A DNA stretch of 64,000 nt, from assembly GCA_002381945.1 (NCBI GenBank), contig DFXY01000004.1, forward strand, positions 25,626 to 89,625, given 5' to 3'. Positions 44,612-53,690 of this stretch are shown here, one piece after another (position 1 is the first letter of the stretch; each line of letters opens with the position of its first letter). A program made the translations under genes and the position numbers. This DNA is from Bacteriovoracaceae bacterium UBA4096. Lineage in GTDB: Bacteria > Bdellovibrionota > Bacteriovoracia > Bacteriovoracales > Bacteriovoracaceae. The notes below the pieces were generated by a model. It searched no databases, was not told the origin of the DNA, and saw only the letters and a program-made list of their open reading frames with translations.

Positions 44612-45731
44612 AGGCCACTCCCGTTAGTGTTTGATTAATGTGAACTCCTCCGAGCTGTTCCCCAAAAGTATGAAAACCGATCATCTGATTTTTCTTATAT
44701 AAACTGATGATTCTTTCTTTCTCTTCTTTTGGAAGTTGCATAATTTCCAGACGTCTTAGAACGCATTCAAATCCAAGACAAAACTTATCACCTTTTAAAA
44801 CTTCATCCAGTCGATCAAACAACTCAGTACTACTTTCATAAATTGAACGAAGTGACCCTAAACGTAAGACCAGACCATTATCAATAGCACAATAAAAAGT
44901 CAGGCTTAAATCCGGATTCATTTTTTGAATGCTGCGGACGTAATAATCTTCCCCTATTTTCAACATCACTGGATAATTTGAAAAGACACTTGGATTTAGA
45001 TCAGAAATCTTCAGGCCTAATTTCTCTGCATAAAACTTAGCAGCGGGGATACCTTCGATCTCCTCAACCGTTCTCGTCTGAGGAGTAGCAGAAGTAATGA
45101 CAAATTTATCTTCTGTTTCCCTAAAATGTTGAACTTTAAATATTTCAAAGGGTAATGTTGTGGTCACAATGGCAAGAGTGGCAGCATTTTCCCGGAGCTC
45201 TCCATTAGCATAGACCAGAGTTGATTCAAACTTTAATTGATCACTGGCCGATCCACCAATTAATGGTAAACCTTTTAAAGCGCCATCAATTAAAGAAACA
45301 AATTCCTCTTCTTTAACCGAAAGCCCATCAATTAACAAAATGCCGAAAGTTTTTCCCTCTTTTAAAAGTGTTCGGTGTTTTGATTGAATATTCTGAAACT
45401 GCTGTTTAATATCAAGAATTATATTCTCGTCTCGGTCTTTAAGGTTGGTGATGGTAATCAAATCCACTTCAAATTCATTTCCCTGAAGGGACATACCCAC
45501 TAGTCCATGGTCAGTAAAACCAACTTCTGAGATTTCTCCGGCAGTTGAACAACCTATTGTTTGAGGGCCAAAGTAATGCTGAAAAGCTTCTGAAAGTTTA
45601 TTTTTATCGTAGTTGCGGGAACAAAAGATCAGGTTCAGTTTTGCTTCTTTTGCATTGATTTTTACAGCAAGTTCCTCACAGGCCTTGACCTCATCGTTAT
45701 TGCTGACATATCCAGTTATGATTGATTTCAT
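44586..45731 (-). CDS. FIST-domain sensory protein (NosP-like)
   Basis: A 381-residue cytosolic protein with FIST_N (about 30-210: TIGCSTAGEI, LLIDGLSVKEE, LIGGSASDQ) and FIST_C (about 220-365: YPVMLKIGEDYYVRSI, GFHTFGEQLGG) regions. NosP proteins of this architecture bind heme and NO and regulate kinases encoded next to them. Here the kinase gene overlaps by 26 bp. Heme binding cannot be shown from the sequence, so other small-molecule ligands remain possible. The gene has its own 188-bp upstream region. Confidence 0.9.
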   Translation of the reverse strand: MKSIITGYVSNNDEVKACEELAVKINAKEAKLNLIFCSRNYDKNKLSEAFQHYFGPQTIGCSTAGEISEVGFTDHGLVGMSLQGNEFEVDLITITNLKDRDENIILDIKQQFQNIQSKHRTLLKEGKTFGILLIDGLSVKEEEFVSLIDGALKGLPLIGGSASDQLKFESTLVYANGELRENAATLAIVTTTLPFEIFKVQHFRETEDKFVITSATPQTRTVEEIEGIPAAKFYAEKLGLKISDLNPSVFSNYPVMLKIGEDYYVRSIQKMNPDLSLTFYCAIDNGLVLRLGSLRSIYESSTELFDRLDEVLKGDKFCLGFECVLRRLEIMQLPKEEKERIISLYKKNQMIGFHTFGEQLGGVHINQTLTGVAFGTKRNQD

Positions 45732-45875
45732 ACAGTAACCTAATTGTTAACAGTGATTTTACATTTTACGGGTTTTTTAGGGAGAACAGAAGAAACTTAG
45801 GCAAAGCTAATAAACAAGAATTCAATCTAATCAACAACTTGCGCAAACTCTAAAGGAAAATTAAGGTTAAAAATA

Positions 45876-45909
45876 GGCCTTACCGGAAGGCATTTGAACC
45901 GGCAAGACC
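45876..45909 (-). terminator. Terminator after the copper-storage-like gene
   Basis: On the minus strand GGTCTTGCCGG pairs with CCGGTAAGGCC (two G-U pairs) around a 12-nt loop and is followed by TATTTTTA. It lies 10 bp past the stop at 45920. Confidence 0.8.
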
Positions 45910-45919
45910 AATAAGTTAT

Positions 45920-46288
45920 TTAGTGCCCCATGTTTCGGCATGAATCCGCACATCGCCTGCACATGTCAGCACATTTCTGCATCATTGAATCATTTGGATC
46001 TACGCCACTGCACGATTCTGCGCAAGCGTCACAAACTTTAGCGCAGAGTTGGCAATGCTCATACGCAAATTCTCCTTTAAGCTGCATCAGCGTTGCACTC
46101 ATATTACACATTTCCGCACACTCCATCATAAGTGTCATATGCTTTTGTTCAACATGCTTTCCTCCCTGAGAGAGGCAATGAGGAATGCAGGAAATACATT
46201 CTTGATAACAGGCAATACAATCACGAATACATTGCTCCATACTATTGCCACTTTGTAATTTTTCGCCAGATTGTGTACTAGTTTCCAT
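45920..46288 (-). CDS. Cysteine-rich four-helix-bundle copper-storage protein (Csp-like)
   Basis: A 122-residue protein with 17 cysteines, 11 to 12 of them in CxxxC or CxxC spacing along predicted helices (for example 24, 27, 31, 34, 38 and 106, 110, 113, 117). This is the pattern of DUF326/Csp four-helix bundles that store many Cu(I) ions inside the bundle. No signal peptide is seen, so it matches cytosolic Csp3 rather than exported Csp1. It follows a BON-domain gene by 42 bp and lies next to copper efflux genes. Metal content is inferred from the family. Confidence 0.92.
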   Translation of the reverse strand: METSTQSGEKLQSGNSMEQCIRDCIACYQECISCIPHCLSQGGKHVEQKHMTLMMECAEMCNMSATLMQLKGEFAYEHCQLCAKVCDACAESCSGVDPNDSMMQKCADMCRRCADSCRNMGH

Positions 46289-46330
46289 TTAAACCTCCTT
46301 GGTATTACTGCATGGAAAAGTCATGAATTT

Positions 46331-46801
46331 TCAGGACAGTCTCGTTCCTAATTCATCTTCAGGCCGGGAGATATTTCTTCCGATTTTTGGCTCACGTTTA
46401 AATGTAAGCATATTCTGAACATCCTTTACTCCTTTCAGATTTTCCACAGTGTCCTCGGCCATACGTTTTGTCATACGGTCGTCAACTTCACCTTTTAAAT
46501 AGACACAGGCATCCTTAACCTCCACTTCTATATTTGAAGCATCGACGTCATAGCTATCAAAGAGTGCCTGACAGACATCTTCCTTGATCCTTTCATCTGA
46601 GCGACGAAAGCCTTTCGGACCTTTGCCATAGTGAACTCCTCTTACATGAGCTCTGGCCGCCTTATCCGCATCCTTTTCAAGTTCACGATCAACGAAAGGT
46701 CTACTAGTAGAGTAATCATCACTGAGAGCGTAACGGCTGCTTACTCCTGGATTCCTTTCAAGATTCAATCGGCTTGAGTTGTCTCTATGTCTTCTGGGCA
46801 T
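46331..46801 (-). CDS. BON-domain protein with N-terminal basic extension
   Basis: A 156-residue protein. The N-terminal half (1-75) is basic and low-complexity (RRHRDNSSR, ADKAARAHVRG); the C-terminal half is a BON domain (about 78-145) with VEVKDACVYLKGEV and VKDVQNMLTF. No signal peptide is present. It shares the domain with the protein at 6900-7175 but differs in length and termini. It is the upstream gene of a two-gene unit with the copper-storage protein. A membrane- or surface-binding stress role is inferred. Confidence 0.85.
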   Translation of the reverse strand: MPRRHRDNSSRLNLERNPGVSSRYALSDDYSTSRPFVDRELEKDADKAARAHVRGVHYGKGPKGFRRSDERIKEDVCQALFDSYDVDASNIEVEVKDACVYLKGEVDDRMTKRMAEDTVENLKGVKDVQNMLTFKREPKIGRNISRPEDELGTRLS

Positions 46802-46929
46802 GTGAATCTCCTTGATATAAAGTGACCTGGACCATTAGGTGTCTCTGATGATAAGTCGACTTTGGAAGATTTAAACGGGTCCTTCGAATGGAGTCACGGC
46901 TTTTAGCATTGATGGTATTACTGATTGGA

Positions 46930-49900
46930 TTACTTTATTTGTTTTATGAACACTCTTTGCTCTCTTACTAAATATACACATGGTATAACGATCAGAATAA
47001 AAAACATCAGAAGGATAAGACCACCAAACATAGGGGCCGATAATCGTTTCATAACATCTGCCCCCAATCCAACGGCGAGCATTACTGGAAGTAAACCTAT
47101 AAAGTCAGTCACAAGATCCATGACAATTGAGCGCAAACTTTTCAGGGCGCCTTCAGATGTGGCCATAAAACAATCATCGAGGTTATTTAACTCACCTTTT
47201 GATTTTCTCAAGGCCCAGGCTTCATCTAAAAAGACTACCATCACCATCGTATCCTGTATGGCCACTCCCATCAGTGCAATGATTCCCACCCAAATAGCAA
47301 CACTCATGTTATATCCGAGCATCCAAATGAAAAGGATGCTCCCCACGGCTGCTAGTGGCAGGGAGAGCATGGTCATAAGGGTCCGGGATACGGATCGCAT
47401 TGCCATATAGAGAAAACCAAAAATGAGTAGAACGGTTAGAGGCAATACCAACTTCATCTTATCTTGCATTCTTTCCAGATATTCATACTGGCCGGTCCAG
47501 GAAATGAAGTATCCAGGCGGTAGCTTTAAGTCTCTCTCAACGATTTTTTTAGCATCCTTTACATAACCACCAGGATCTCGCCCCTCTAAATCGATATAGA
47601 CATATCCGGCAATAGATCCATTTTCATCCAGAATCATGGGAGGACCCATGCGGGTGATGATTCTACCCAATTGGCTCAAAGGTACCTGAACCCCCAAGGG
47701 TGAAGTGACGAGTACCCTACCTAATTTTTCAACATCATCTCTAAGTTCTCGCGGATATCTGACATTGATAGTGTATCGTTCACGGCCTTCAACGGTTTGT
47801 GAAATATCCATTCCTCCTATAGCCGTTTCTATAATCAATTGAGTATCACTCACATTAAGTCCAAATCTCTGAAGAGATTTATGATCAGGTTCAAAATCAA
47901 CGTAGTGGCCTCCGCCAATTCTTTCAGCATAAACACTACGGGTACCCTCAACTTTGGCGAGTGATTTTTCAAGCTGCTTTCCAATTTCCTCAATGACTTC
48001 TAGATCCTTTCCAAAAATTTTAATTCCGATAGGGGTACGAATACCGGTTGAAAGCATGTCCGTTCTACCTCTGATCGGTTTGGTCCAGGCCCGATTAAGA
48101 CCAGGTACGGCCACAGCTTCATCCAATTGAGCGATCAATTGTTCTTGGTCTAAACCTTCGCGCCATTGATGACGAGGTTTTAAACGAATATTGAATTCAA
48201 ACATTGATAAGGGTGCAGGATCCGTTGCTGTCTCATATCTTCCGGCCTTGCCAAAAACTGTCTCAACTTCAGGAATTTTTTTTATCGCTTCACCTTGTCG
48301 AGTAAGGATATCGGAAGCGGTAGTAATAGAAATACCAGGAACTGTAATCGGCATATAAAGTAAGTCCCCTTCCCATAAAGAAGGCATAAACTCAGAACCA
48401 AGACGAGTGAAGGCAATTCCTGCCAAAACCACCAATCCCATGGCCATGGCGAGAACTTTCCTGGCATGTTTAAGTGCCCACTTGATCATTGGCCGGTACC
48501 AATTCATTATCCTTTGGTGGATAGGATTTTCTTCTTCTTTTCTAATTTTACCACGGGCAAGACTGGCAATAAGTGGCGGAACTAAAGTTATCGTAGTTAA
48601 TGCTGTGGCCAGCATGACAAAGTTTTTAGAGAACGCCAGAGGATGAAATAACTTACCTTCCTGTGCTTCCATCGTAAAAATTGGTAAAAAAGAAACGGCA
48701 ATAACCAATAATGCACTAAAAAGACCAGGCCCCAATTCTTTACATGATTCAACAGCAATTGCCTTATAGTCGATTTTACCTGTACTCTCGGAAATTTTCT
48801 TATGAGCATTTTCAACAAGTATGATCCCCCCATCAACGATATCCCCAATAGCGAGAATAAAACCTCCTAATGACATGATGTTAAGGCTTATACCAAGATA
48901 GTATAAAGGAATAATTGAAATCAGAATGGAAACAACCATGGAAATGATGACAACCAAAGTGCTTCTTACATGAAGAAGAAAAACATACATCACCAGACAA
49001 ACAAGGATAACCTCTTCGATTAGATTGTTTCGCAAGGTACTTATCGCTTCTTGAATTAAGTTTGACCTGTCATAAACAACTTTTAACTCAAGACCAGGAG
49101 GAAATCCTCCTTTGACTTCTTCAATTTTTTTCTTTACTCCGGCAATAACGGTAGAAACATCTTCGCCCTGCCTCATGACGATGACACCGCCAACCGTATC
49201 ACCTTTACCATCCAAGTCAGATACTCCCCGGCGAATATTTGGACCCAAGGAGACTCGTGCAATGTCTGCTATACGAATGGGTGTCCCATTGGGACCCAAC
49301 CCTAAAGAAATTTCTTCAATCTGACCGGGATGTTTAACATAACCCAATCCTCGTATGTAATGCTCCTTTTCTGACACTTCAATCGTTCTACCACCGACAT
49401 CTTTATTATTCATTCTAATGGCATTAATCACTGTGGGTAGGGAAACTTTAAGTGATGTCATCTTATTAGGATCAACTTCTACTTGATATTGTTTTTCATA
49501 ACCACCCACACTCGCCACTTCTGCCACTCCCGGAACAGAAGTCAACCAGTAGCGAAGATACCAGTCTTGAAATGTCTTGATGTGTGAAAGGTCGTGCTGG
49601 CCAGTAGGATCAACCAAAGCATACTGAAAAATCCAGCCAACCCCTGAAGCGTCAGGACCGATGCTAGGGTTTACGCCCTCTGGGAACTGGCCTGAAAGTT
49701 TTGATAGATATTCAACGACTCTCGAACGTGCCCAATATAAATCAGTTCCATCTTCAAAGATGACATAGACAAAGGACATTCCAAACATGGATTGACCACG
49801 AACAACTTTTACTTTGGGGGCCGATAACATGGAAGTAACAAGAGGATAGGTAATTTGATCTTCTATGAGGTCAGGACTTCTTCCCATCCATTCAGTAAAG

Positions 49901-50046
49901 ATAATCACCTGTGTTTCTGAAAGATCTGGGATAGCATCAATTTTAATGTTCTTTAAGCAGTAAACTCCCCAAAGCCCAAGCACCAAGAAAGAGATATAAA
50001 CAATCTTCGAATTGTGGACGCTCCACTGAATGATTCTGCTTATCAT
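46930..50046 (-). CDS. cusA: Copper/silver RND efflux pump CusA
   Basis: I start at the ATG at 50046, one base into the cusB stop (TGATG); the frame extends to a TTG at 50049. The 1038-residue HME-RND pump carries the CusA methionine pattern: DLLYMPITVPG, PAPLSMFE and TDMLSTGIRTPIGIKIFG, which correspond to the Cu(I)/Ag(I) Met residues of E. coli CusA. Helix 4 has a conserved Asp pair region (GDIVDGGIILVENAHK). It exports Cu+/Ag+ using the proton gradient, with CusB and CusC encoded immediately upstream. Confidence 0.96.
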   Translation of the reverse strand: MISRIIQWSVHNSKIVYISFLVLGLWGVYCLKNIKIDAIPDLSETQVIIFTEWMGRSPDLIEDQITYPLVTSMLSAPKVKVVRGQSMFGMSFVYVIFEDGTDLYWARSRVVEYLSKLSGQFPEGVNPSIGPDASGVGWIFQYALVDPTGQHDLSHIKTFQDWYLRYWLTSVPGVAEVASVGGYEKQYQVEVDPNKMTSLKVSLPTVINAIRMNNKDVGGRTIEVSEKEHYIRGLGYVKHPGQIEEISLGLGPNGTPIRIADIARVSLGPNIRRGVSDLDGKGDTVGGVIVMRQGEDVSTVIAGVKKKIEEVKGGFPPGLELKVVYDRSNLIQEAISTLRNNLIEEVILVCLVMYVFLLHVRSTLVVIISMVVSILISIIPLYYLGISLNIMSLGGFILAIGDIVDGGIILVENAHKKISESTGKIDYKAIAVESCKELGPGLFSALLVIAVSFLPIFTMEAQEGKLFHPLAFSKNFVMLATALTTITLVPPLIASLARGKIRKEEENPIHQRIMNWYRPMIKWALKHARKVLAMAMGLVVLAGIAFTRLGSEFMPSLWEGDLLYMPITVPGISITTASDILTRQGEAIKKIPEVETVFGKAGRYETATDPAPLSMFEFNIRLKPRHQWREGLDQEQLIAQLDEAVAVPGLNRAWTKPIRGRTDMLSTGIRTPIGIKIFGKDLEVIEEIGKQLEKSLAKVEGTRSVYAERIGGGHYVDFEPDHKSLQRFGLNVSDTQLIIETAIGGMDISQTVEGRERYTINVRYPRELRDDVEKLGRVLVTSPLGVQVPLSQLGRIITRMGPPMILDENGSIAGYVYIDLEGRDPGGYVKDAKKIVERDLKLPPGYFISWTGQYEYLERMQDKMKLVLPLTVLLIFGFLYMAMRSVSRTLMTMLSLPLAAVGSILFIWMLGYNMSVAIWVGIIALMGVAIQDTMVMVVFLDEAWALRKSKGELNNLDDCFMATSEGALKSLRSIVMDLVTDFIGLLPVMLAVGLGADVMKRLSAPMFGGLILLMFFILIVIPCVYLVREQRVFIKQIK

Positions 50047-51134
50047 CAATGACCGCCATGACCAGAAGGGGCAGAAGAACCTTTTTGAGTTGCGGCCCTG
50101 ATTTTACTTTCGGCATCAATGAAAAAATGGGCACTGGTGACGACTTCCTCTCCAGCTTTAAGTCCTGAAAGGATAATAAATTCCTCTTCAACTCTTGGAC
50201 CTATTTTTACTTCCCGGGGCTCAAACCGGACATCTCCAGACTTAACGAAAACTATTTTCCTAGTTCCCGTATCAATAACAGCGTCATCAGGCACAACAAT
50301 AGATTCACCTAATTCTTTTTTTATACTGACATTGACATACATGCCAGGCTTTAGATTTTGATTCTTGTTATCGACTTCAATTCTTCCTTTTGCTGTTCTG
50401 GTTTCTAATTCGATATTAGGAGAAATGTAACTCATTTTACCATTAAGTTTTGCCGTAGGATCATATGGTAAACTGACTTCTACATTATCTCCCAGTTTAA
50501 TAATTGCCACATCGAATTCATAAAGGGTAATCACAATCCATACGGATGATAAGTCAGCTATTTGATAGAGCTCCATTCCAGGGGTGATGTACATACCCTG
50601 TATGGCCGTTTTACTGATTACAAAACCAGTAAGCGGTGATTCAAACGTGATTGTTCGGGATGATTTGCCATTCTTCTTAAGCTTATCAATTTCTTTGGTT
50701 GGTACTCCCCACAGACGTAATCGATCAATCGCCGCCTGGGCAAGCTCCTGCCCAACCCCTTTCTGTTTTCTGGCCGTCAGGTATTCCTCCTGAGTTGAAA
50801 CCAGTTCTGGAGCGTAAAGATCAAAAAGAGGACCGCCTTTTTTAACTTCTTTTCCCACATAATCTGCATGGATGTCTTCTATCCAGCCATTTACTTTCGT
50901 ATGGATATGGGCCTCTTTTCTTTCATCAGCAACAATGGATCCGACTGTCCTGATAGTGTGAGCGACTGTCTTCTTTACGGTCTTTGAAGTCTTAAGACCA
51001 ATTCTCGATTGCTGCTGTGGTGGTACATCAATTGCCACTCTTGGTTCCTCTTTTTTTACAGCTTCGGAGTGAATATGCTGACCGAAAGCGGTCTCAATTA
51101 AAAAGAAACTTAGAAAGATTAACAGGCCTTGCAT
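50046..51134 (-). CDS. cusB: RND efflux periplasmic adaptor CusB
   Basis: A 362-residue membrane-fusion protein with a signal peptide, a lipoyl-like barrel-sandwich domain (VGSIVADERKEAHIHTKV and ESPLTGFVISKTAIQGMYI), an alpha-hairpin (LVSTQEEYLTARKQK near 115-145) and a beta-barrel. It links CusA to the outer-membrane channel. It overlaps cusC by 1 bp (TAATG) and cusA by 1 bp. The C-terminal tail GHGGH could bind metal. The mature N-terminus carries several His residues rather than the Met cluster of E. coli CusB. Confidence 0.95.
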   Translation of the reverse strand: MQGLLIFLSFFLIETAFGQHIHSEAVKKEEPRVAIDVPPQQQSRIGLKTSKTVKKTVAHTIRTVGSIVADERKEAHIHTKVNGWIEDIHADYVGKEVKKGGPLFDLYAPELVSTQEEYLTARKQKGVGQELAQAAIDRLRLWGVPTKEIDKLKKNGKSSRTITFESPLTGFVISKTAIQGMYITPGMELYQIADLSSVWIVITLYEFDVAIIKLGDNVEVSLPYDPTAKLNGKMSYISPNIELETRTAKGRIEVDNKNQNLKPGMYVNVSIKKELGESIVVPDDAVIDTGTRKIVFVKSGDVRFEPREVKIGPRVEEEFIILSGLKAGEEVVTSAHFFIDAESKIRAATQKGSSAPSGHGGH

Positions 51135-52555
51135 TACATTCCTCTCATTCCATCTGGCGCAGGACCTGATGCATCTATTGGGCTTTTATTTCCAGCAGGA
51201 CCACTCATTCCTTGACCCATATTAATAGTCGCCGGACTATCCATTCCAGATTCACTCATCTGTCCCATGCTTGAACCGAAGAGAGTGGGACGCGCAGGTG
51301 CAAACTTTTGAACTGGAGGATTTGAAAGCAGATTGTTCAATCGGGTTTTTGCTATCAACACATCCATTCTAGCGCCTAATAATTCCAGCTCCTGACTTCT
51401 TTGTGAACGAAGGGCCACAAGGAGCTGACCGAGATCCATCGTTTTTGCTGTATAAGAAGTTCGGGCGTTCTTAACAGCTATTTCAGTTAAAGGAATAACA
51501 TCATTTTGATAGAGAGCTACAACTTCTAAGGAGGATTGCAGCTGAAGCTTGGCATCTGTTAATTCGGTTTTTAATCTATTCATGAGGCTTCTTTGTCCGG
51601 CAAGATCAGAAAGTCTTTCATTTTCTACAGCAGCAACTAGCTCTGACTGCTTCCTCCAAAAAAAGATAGGAATAGTAATACCTACCATGACTCCCCAATT
51701 GGATGGTTCCATCATTCCGGCCTCTTTCGTTCTGGGTTCCATCGCCATGCCTTGAATAACAAAGTCCGGAGCATAGGATAATTTTACAAGCTTTAATTCA
51801 GAAGCTGCGGCCTTAGTTTGAAATTTCCAGGATTTAATCTCTGGCTGATTTTCAATATCTTCCTTCGTACTGCTTGAAATGAATTGGTCGAGCTTTTCTT
51901 GATCTAAATTGAGTTTGATTTCAGTATCAGGTGGAAGATTTCGTAATTCATTTAACAGGGAATAGAGAGAAGTTTGCGTACGCTTAAGGCGTAATGTTTC
52001 AATATTTAAAATTGAGAGTTCAAGCTTTGCCAGTAACCATTCGTGATGGCTGGAACCACCGGTTCGATAACGGGCCTTGGCGCTTGTTGTAGTCTCTTCA
52101 ATAATTTTACGAATTCTTTCATTGAGTTCAATGGCCTTTAAGTTATAAACAGCCTTAAGAAAAGACTGCGTGGCCATAACTTGCATTTGTCGGATTAAAG
52201 TTTCAGTATCGGCTTCGGCAATATGGGCAGTCTCTTCAGCTATACTTCCTTTTGCCTTGAGTTTTCCTGGAAAAGGAAACGACTGGCTTACTTGATAACG
52301 CCATATCTTACCCTTACCTCCCTCAAAAGGTATTTCATCAAGACCAGCAGCTATAAATGGATCATCCAGTGTCTTTGCTGGTGAAATCCTATGCTTTAAA
52401 GCAAGGGCCCTTAATGTTGAGGCCTGTATCACGGGATTGGAAGCTTTGACCTCCTGAAGATAATCAGCAAGATCAAGAGGGCCCGCAAATTGATTCTTAG
52501 AAATCAAAAGAATCAGAATGAAAATAATGATCTTATATTTGTTTTGGCCTAACAT
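51134..52555 (-). CDS. cusC: CusC-type outer-membrane efflux channel with Met-rich tail
   Basis: A 473-residue TolC-family protein with a signal peptide ending NQFAG and two coiled-coil repeats. The last 45 residues form an unusual Met- and Gly-rich tail (SSMGQMSESGMDSPA onwards, with about eight methionines). Methionine-rich tails bind Cu(I) or Ag(I), fitting the downstream CusB and CusA genes. The three genes overlap by single bases and are translated as a unit. E. coli CusC lacks such a tail, so this is a local elaboration. Confidence 0.92.
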   Translation of the reverse strand: MLGQNKYKIIIFILILLISKNQFAGPLDLADYLQEVKASNPVIQASTLRALALKHRISPAKTLDDPFIAAGLDEIPFEGGKGKIWRYQVSQSFPFPGKLKAKGSIAEETAHIAEADTETLIRQMQVMATQSFLKAVYNLKAIELNERIRKIIEETTTSAKARYRTGGSSHHEWLLAKLELSILNIETLRLKRTQTSLYSLLNELRNLPPDTEIKLNLDQEKLDQFISSSTKEDIENQPEIKSWKFQTKAAASELKLVKLSYAPDFVIQGMAMEPRTKEAGMMEPSNWGVMVGITIPIFFWRKQSELVAAVENERLSDLAGQRSLMNRLKTELTDAKLQLQSSLEVVALYQNDVIPLTEIAVKNARTSYTAKTMDLGQLLVALRSQRSQELELLGARMDVLIAKTRLNNLLSNPPVQKFAPARPTLFGSSMGQMSESGMDSPATINMGQGMSGPAGNKSPIDASGPAPDGMRGM

Positions 52556-52578
52556 GTTGAGCTTTATATCCAGAACAC

Positions 52579-52616
52579 TAAGGGAAAGACATGCTGCAAG
52601 TCATGTTTTGCCCTTA
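52579..52616. repeat. Imperfect inverted repeat upstream of cusC
   Basis: TAAGGGAAAGACATG and its near-complement CATGTTTTGCCCTTA flank an 8-bp centre, giving 13 paired positions with two mismatches. It lies between the porin stop and the cusC start, 24 bp upstream of the latter, with a possible promoter (TTGATT, 18 bp, TATAAG) just before it on the minus strand. It may be an operator or an attenuator. Confidence 0.45.
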
Positions 52617-52646
52617 TATTTAGATAAAATTAGAGTAATCAAATTT

Positions 52647-53684
52647 CTAGAAAGAAATCCCCAAGGAAGTAACGAGTAAACCATCCCAACGGCTTAAGGC
52701 CCTCCTCCTCTCAGGGAAGATTCCGTCCTTTGAATAAAAGCTTCTTACCTCGCTTCTCCAGTTCGTGTCTTTTGACAAGTTGCGATCAAAGTTTGCTGAA
52801 GCGCTTACTACTTGAAACCCATTGCTTGAATCAGTAAGGATGTTTGATTGATGTCGGTCGAGATAGTACTCAACTCTGTAACCCATGTCAGAAAATGCAT
52901 TTAACTTCTGCCCAATAATAAGACTTGTTGCATACCAGCTATTGATGCCGTTGTTTTCTAATTGGGACTGGGTTCCTACATCAAAGGAGCTCTGCAGGGT
53001 CCAGACGTCATCCAATTTTCTCTCGTATATAAAATTATGATAAGAGCGAAACCGACTTTTTGAAGTTGTGACTTTCTCATCCCCAAAAAAATTATTATAG
53101 GTAAATGAGGAGTTCTGATACTTCATCCCTATTGCCTTACTGGTATTATTCTCTTGAATGTTTTGCCATCCATTTAAAATATGTAACTGAAAAACTTTTT
53201 GTTCATTTATTAGATATTCAAATCGAACTCCCGAAGCATAATAAGGAACATTGTCCGCATTTAGAGATCTGGTGTAGTTAATATTATTCTTTGAAATAAA
53301 GGATTCAATTCCAATATGAGAAAAAAATATTCCTGCATCTATCCAGAGTTTTTCACTTAACTTTATTCCACCGTAGGCTTCTTGAATTGTTTGTAAGATT
53401 TTATTATTCTCCGCTACATAGTTTCTGTCCACAGATGTACCATACTGCAAGGCCAGACGCCCTCGTCTCTCTGGTTCTTTTAAGAAAGCTTCAATGAAAC
53501 CTAGATTGAGATTAAACTCATTGTGTTTTGCTGGTTGAGTTTGAAAGCTCGCTCTTTCCCGACTTGAGGGATTGTTTGAATCTAAAGCATAATAATAATC
53601 AATAAAAGAACCTAGACTTAAAGTAGATGACGATTCTGCAAAGATTGAAAATGTTACCAATATACCAATAAGTAGTTTTTTCAT
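52647..53684 (-). CDS. Outer-membrane beta-barrel (BBP2-like porin)
   Basis: A 345-residue exported protein with a signal peptide ending FAES and alternating amphipathic strands throughout. Typical segments are SFIDYYYAL near 28, HEFNLNLGFIEAFL near 54 and a C-terminal LLVTSLGISF ending in the Phe expected of outer-membrane barrels. The outline fits the BBP2/porin family of 16- to 18-stranded barrels. It starts 6 bp after the erythromycin-esterase-like gene, so the two are likely co-transcribed. The substrate is unknown. Confidence 0.82.
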   Translation of the reverse strand: MKKLLIGILVTFSIFAESSSTLSLGSFIDYYYALDSNNPSSRERASFQTQPAKHNEFNLNLGFIEAFLKEPERRGRLALQYGTSVDRNYVAENNKILQTIQEAYGGIKLSEKLWIDAGIFFSHIGIESFISKNNINYTRSLNADNVPYYASGVRFEYLINEQKVFQLHILNGWQNIQENNTSKAIGMKYQNSSFTYNNFFGDEKVTTSKSRFRSYHNFIYERKLDDVWTLQSSFDVGTQSQLENNGINSWYATSLIIGQKLNAFSDMGYRVEYYLDRHQSNILTDSSNGFQVVSASANFDRNLSKDTNWRSEVRSFYSKDGIFPERRRALSRWDGLLVTSLGISF

Positions 53685-53690
53685 TCCACC

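Noticed and set aside
46925..47410. 161-codon plus-strand open frame
   Set aside because: It is antisense to the well-supported cusA gene, has no RBS and gives a low-complexity product.
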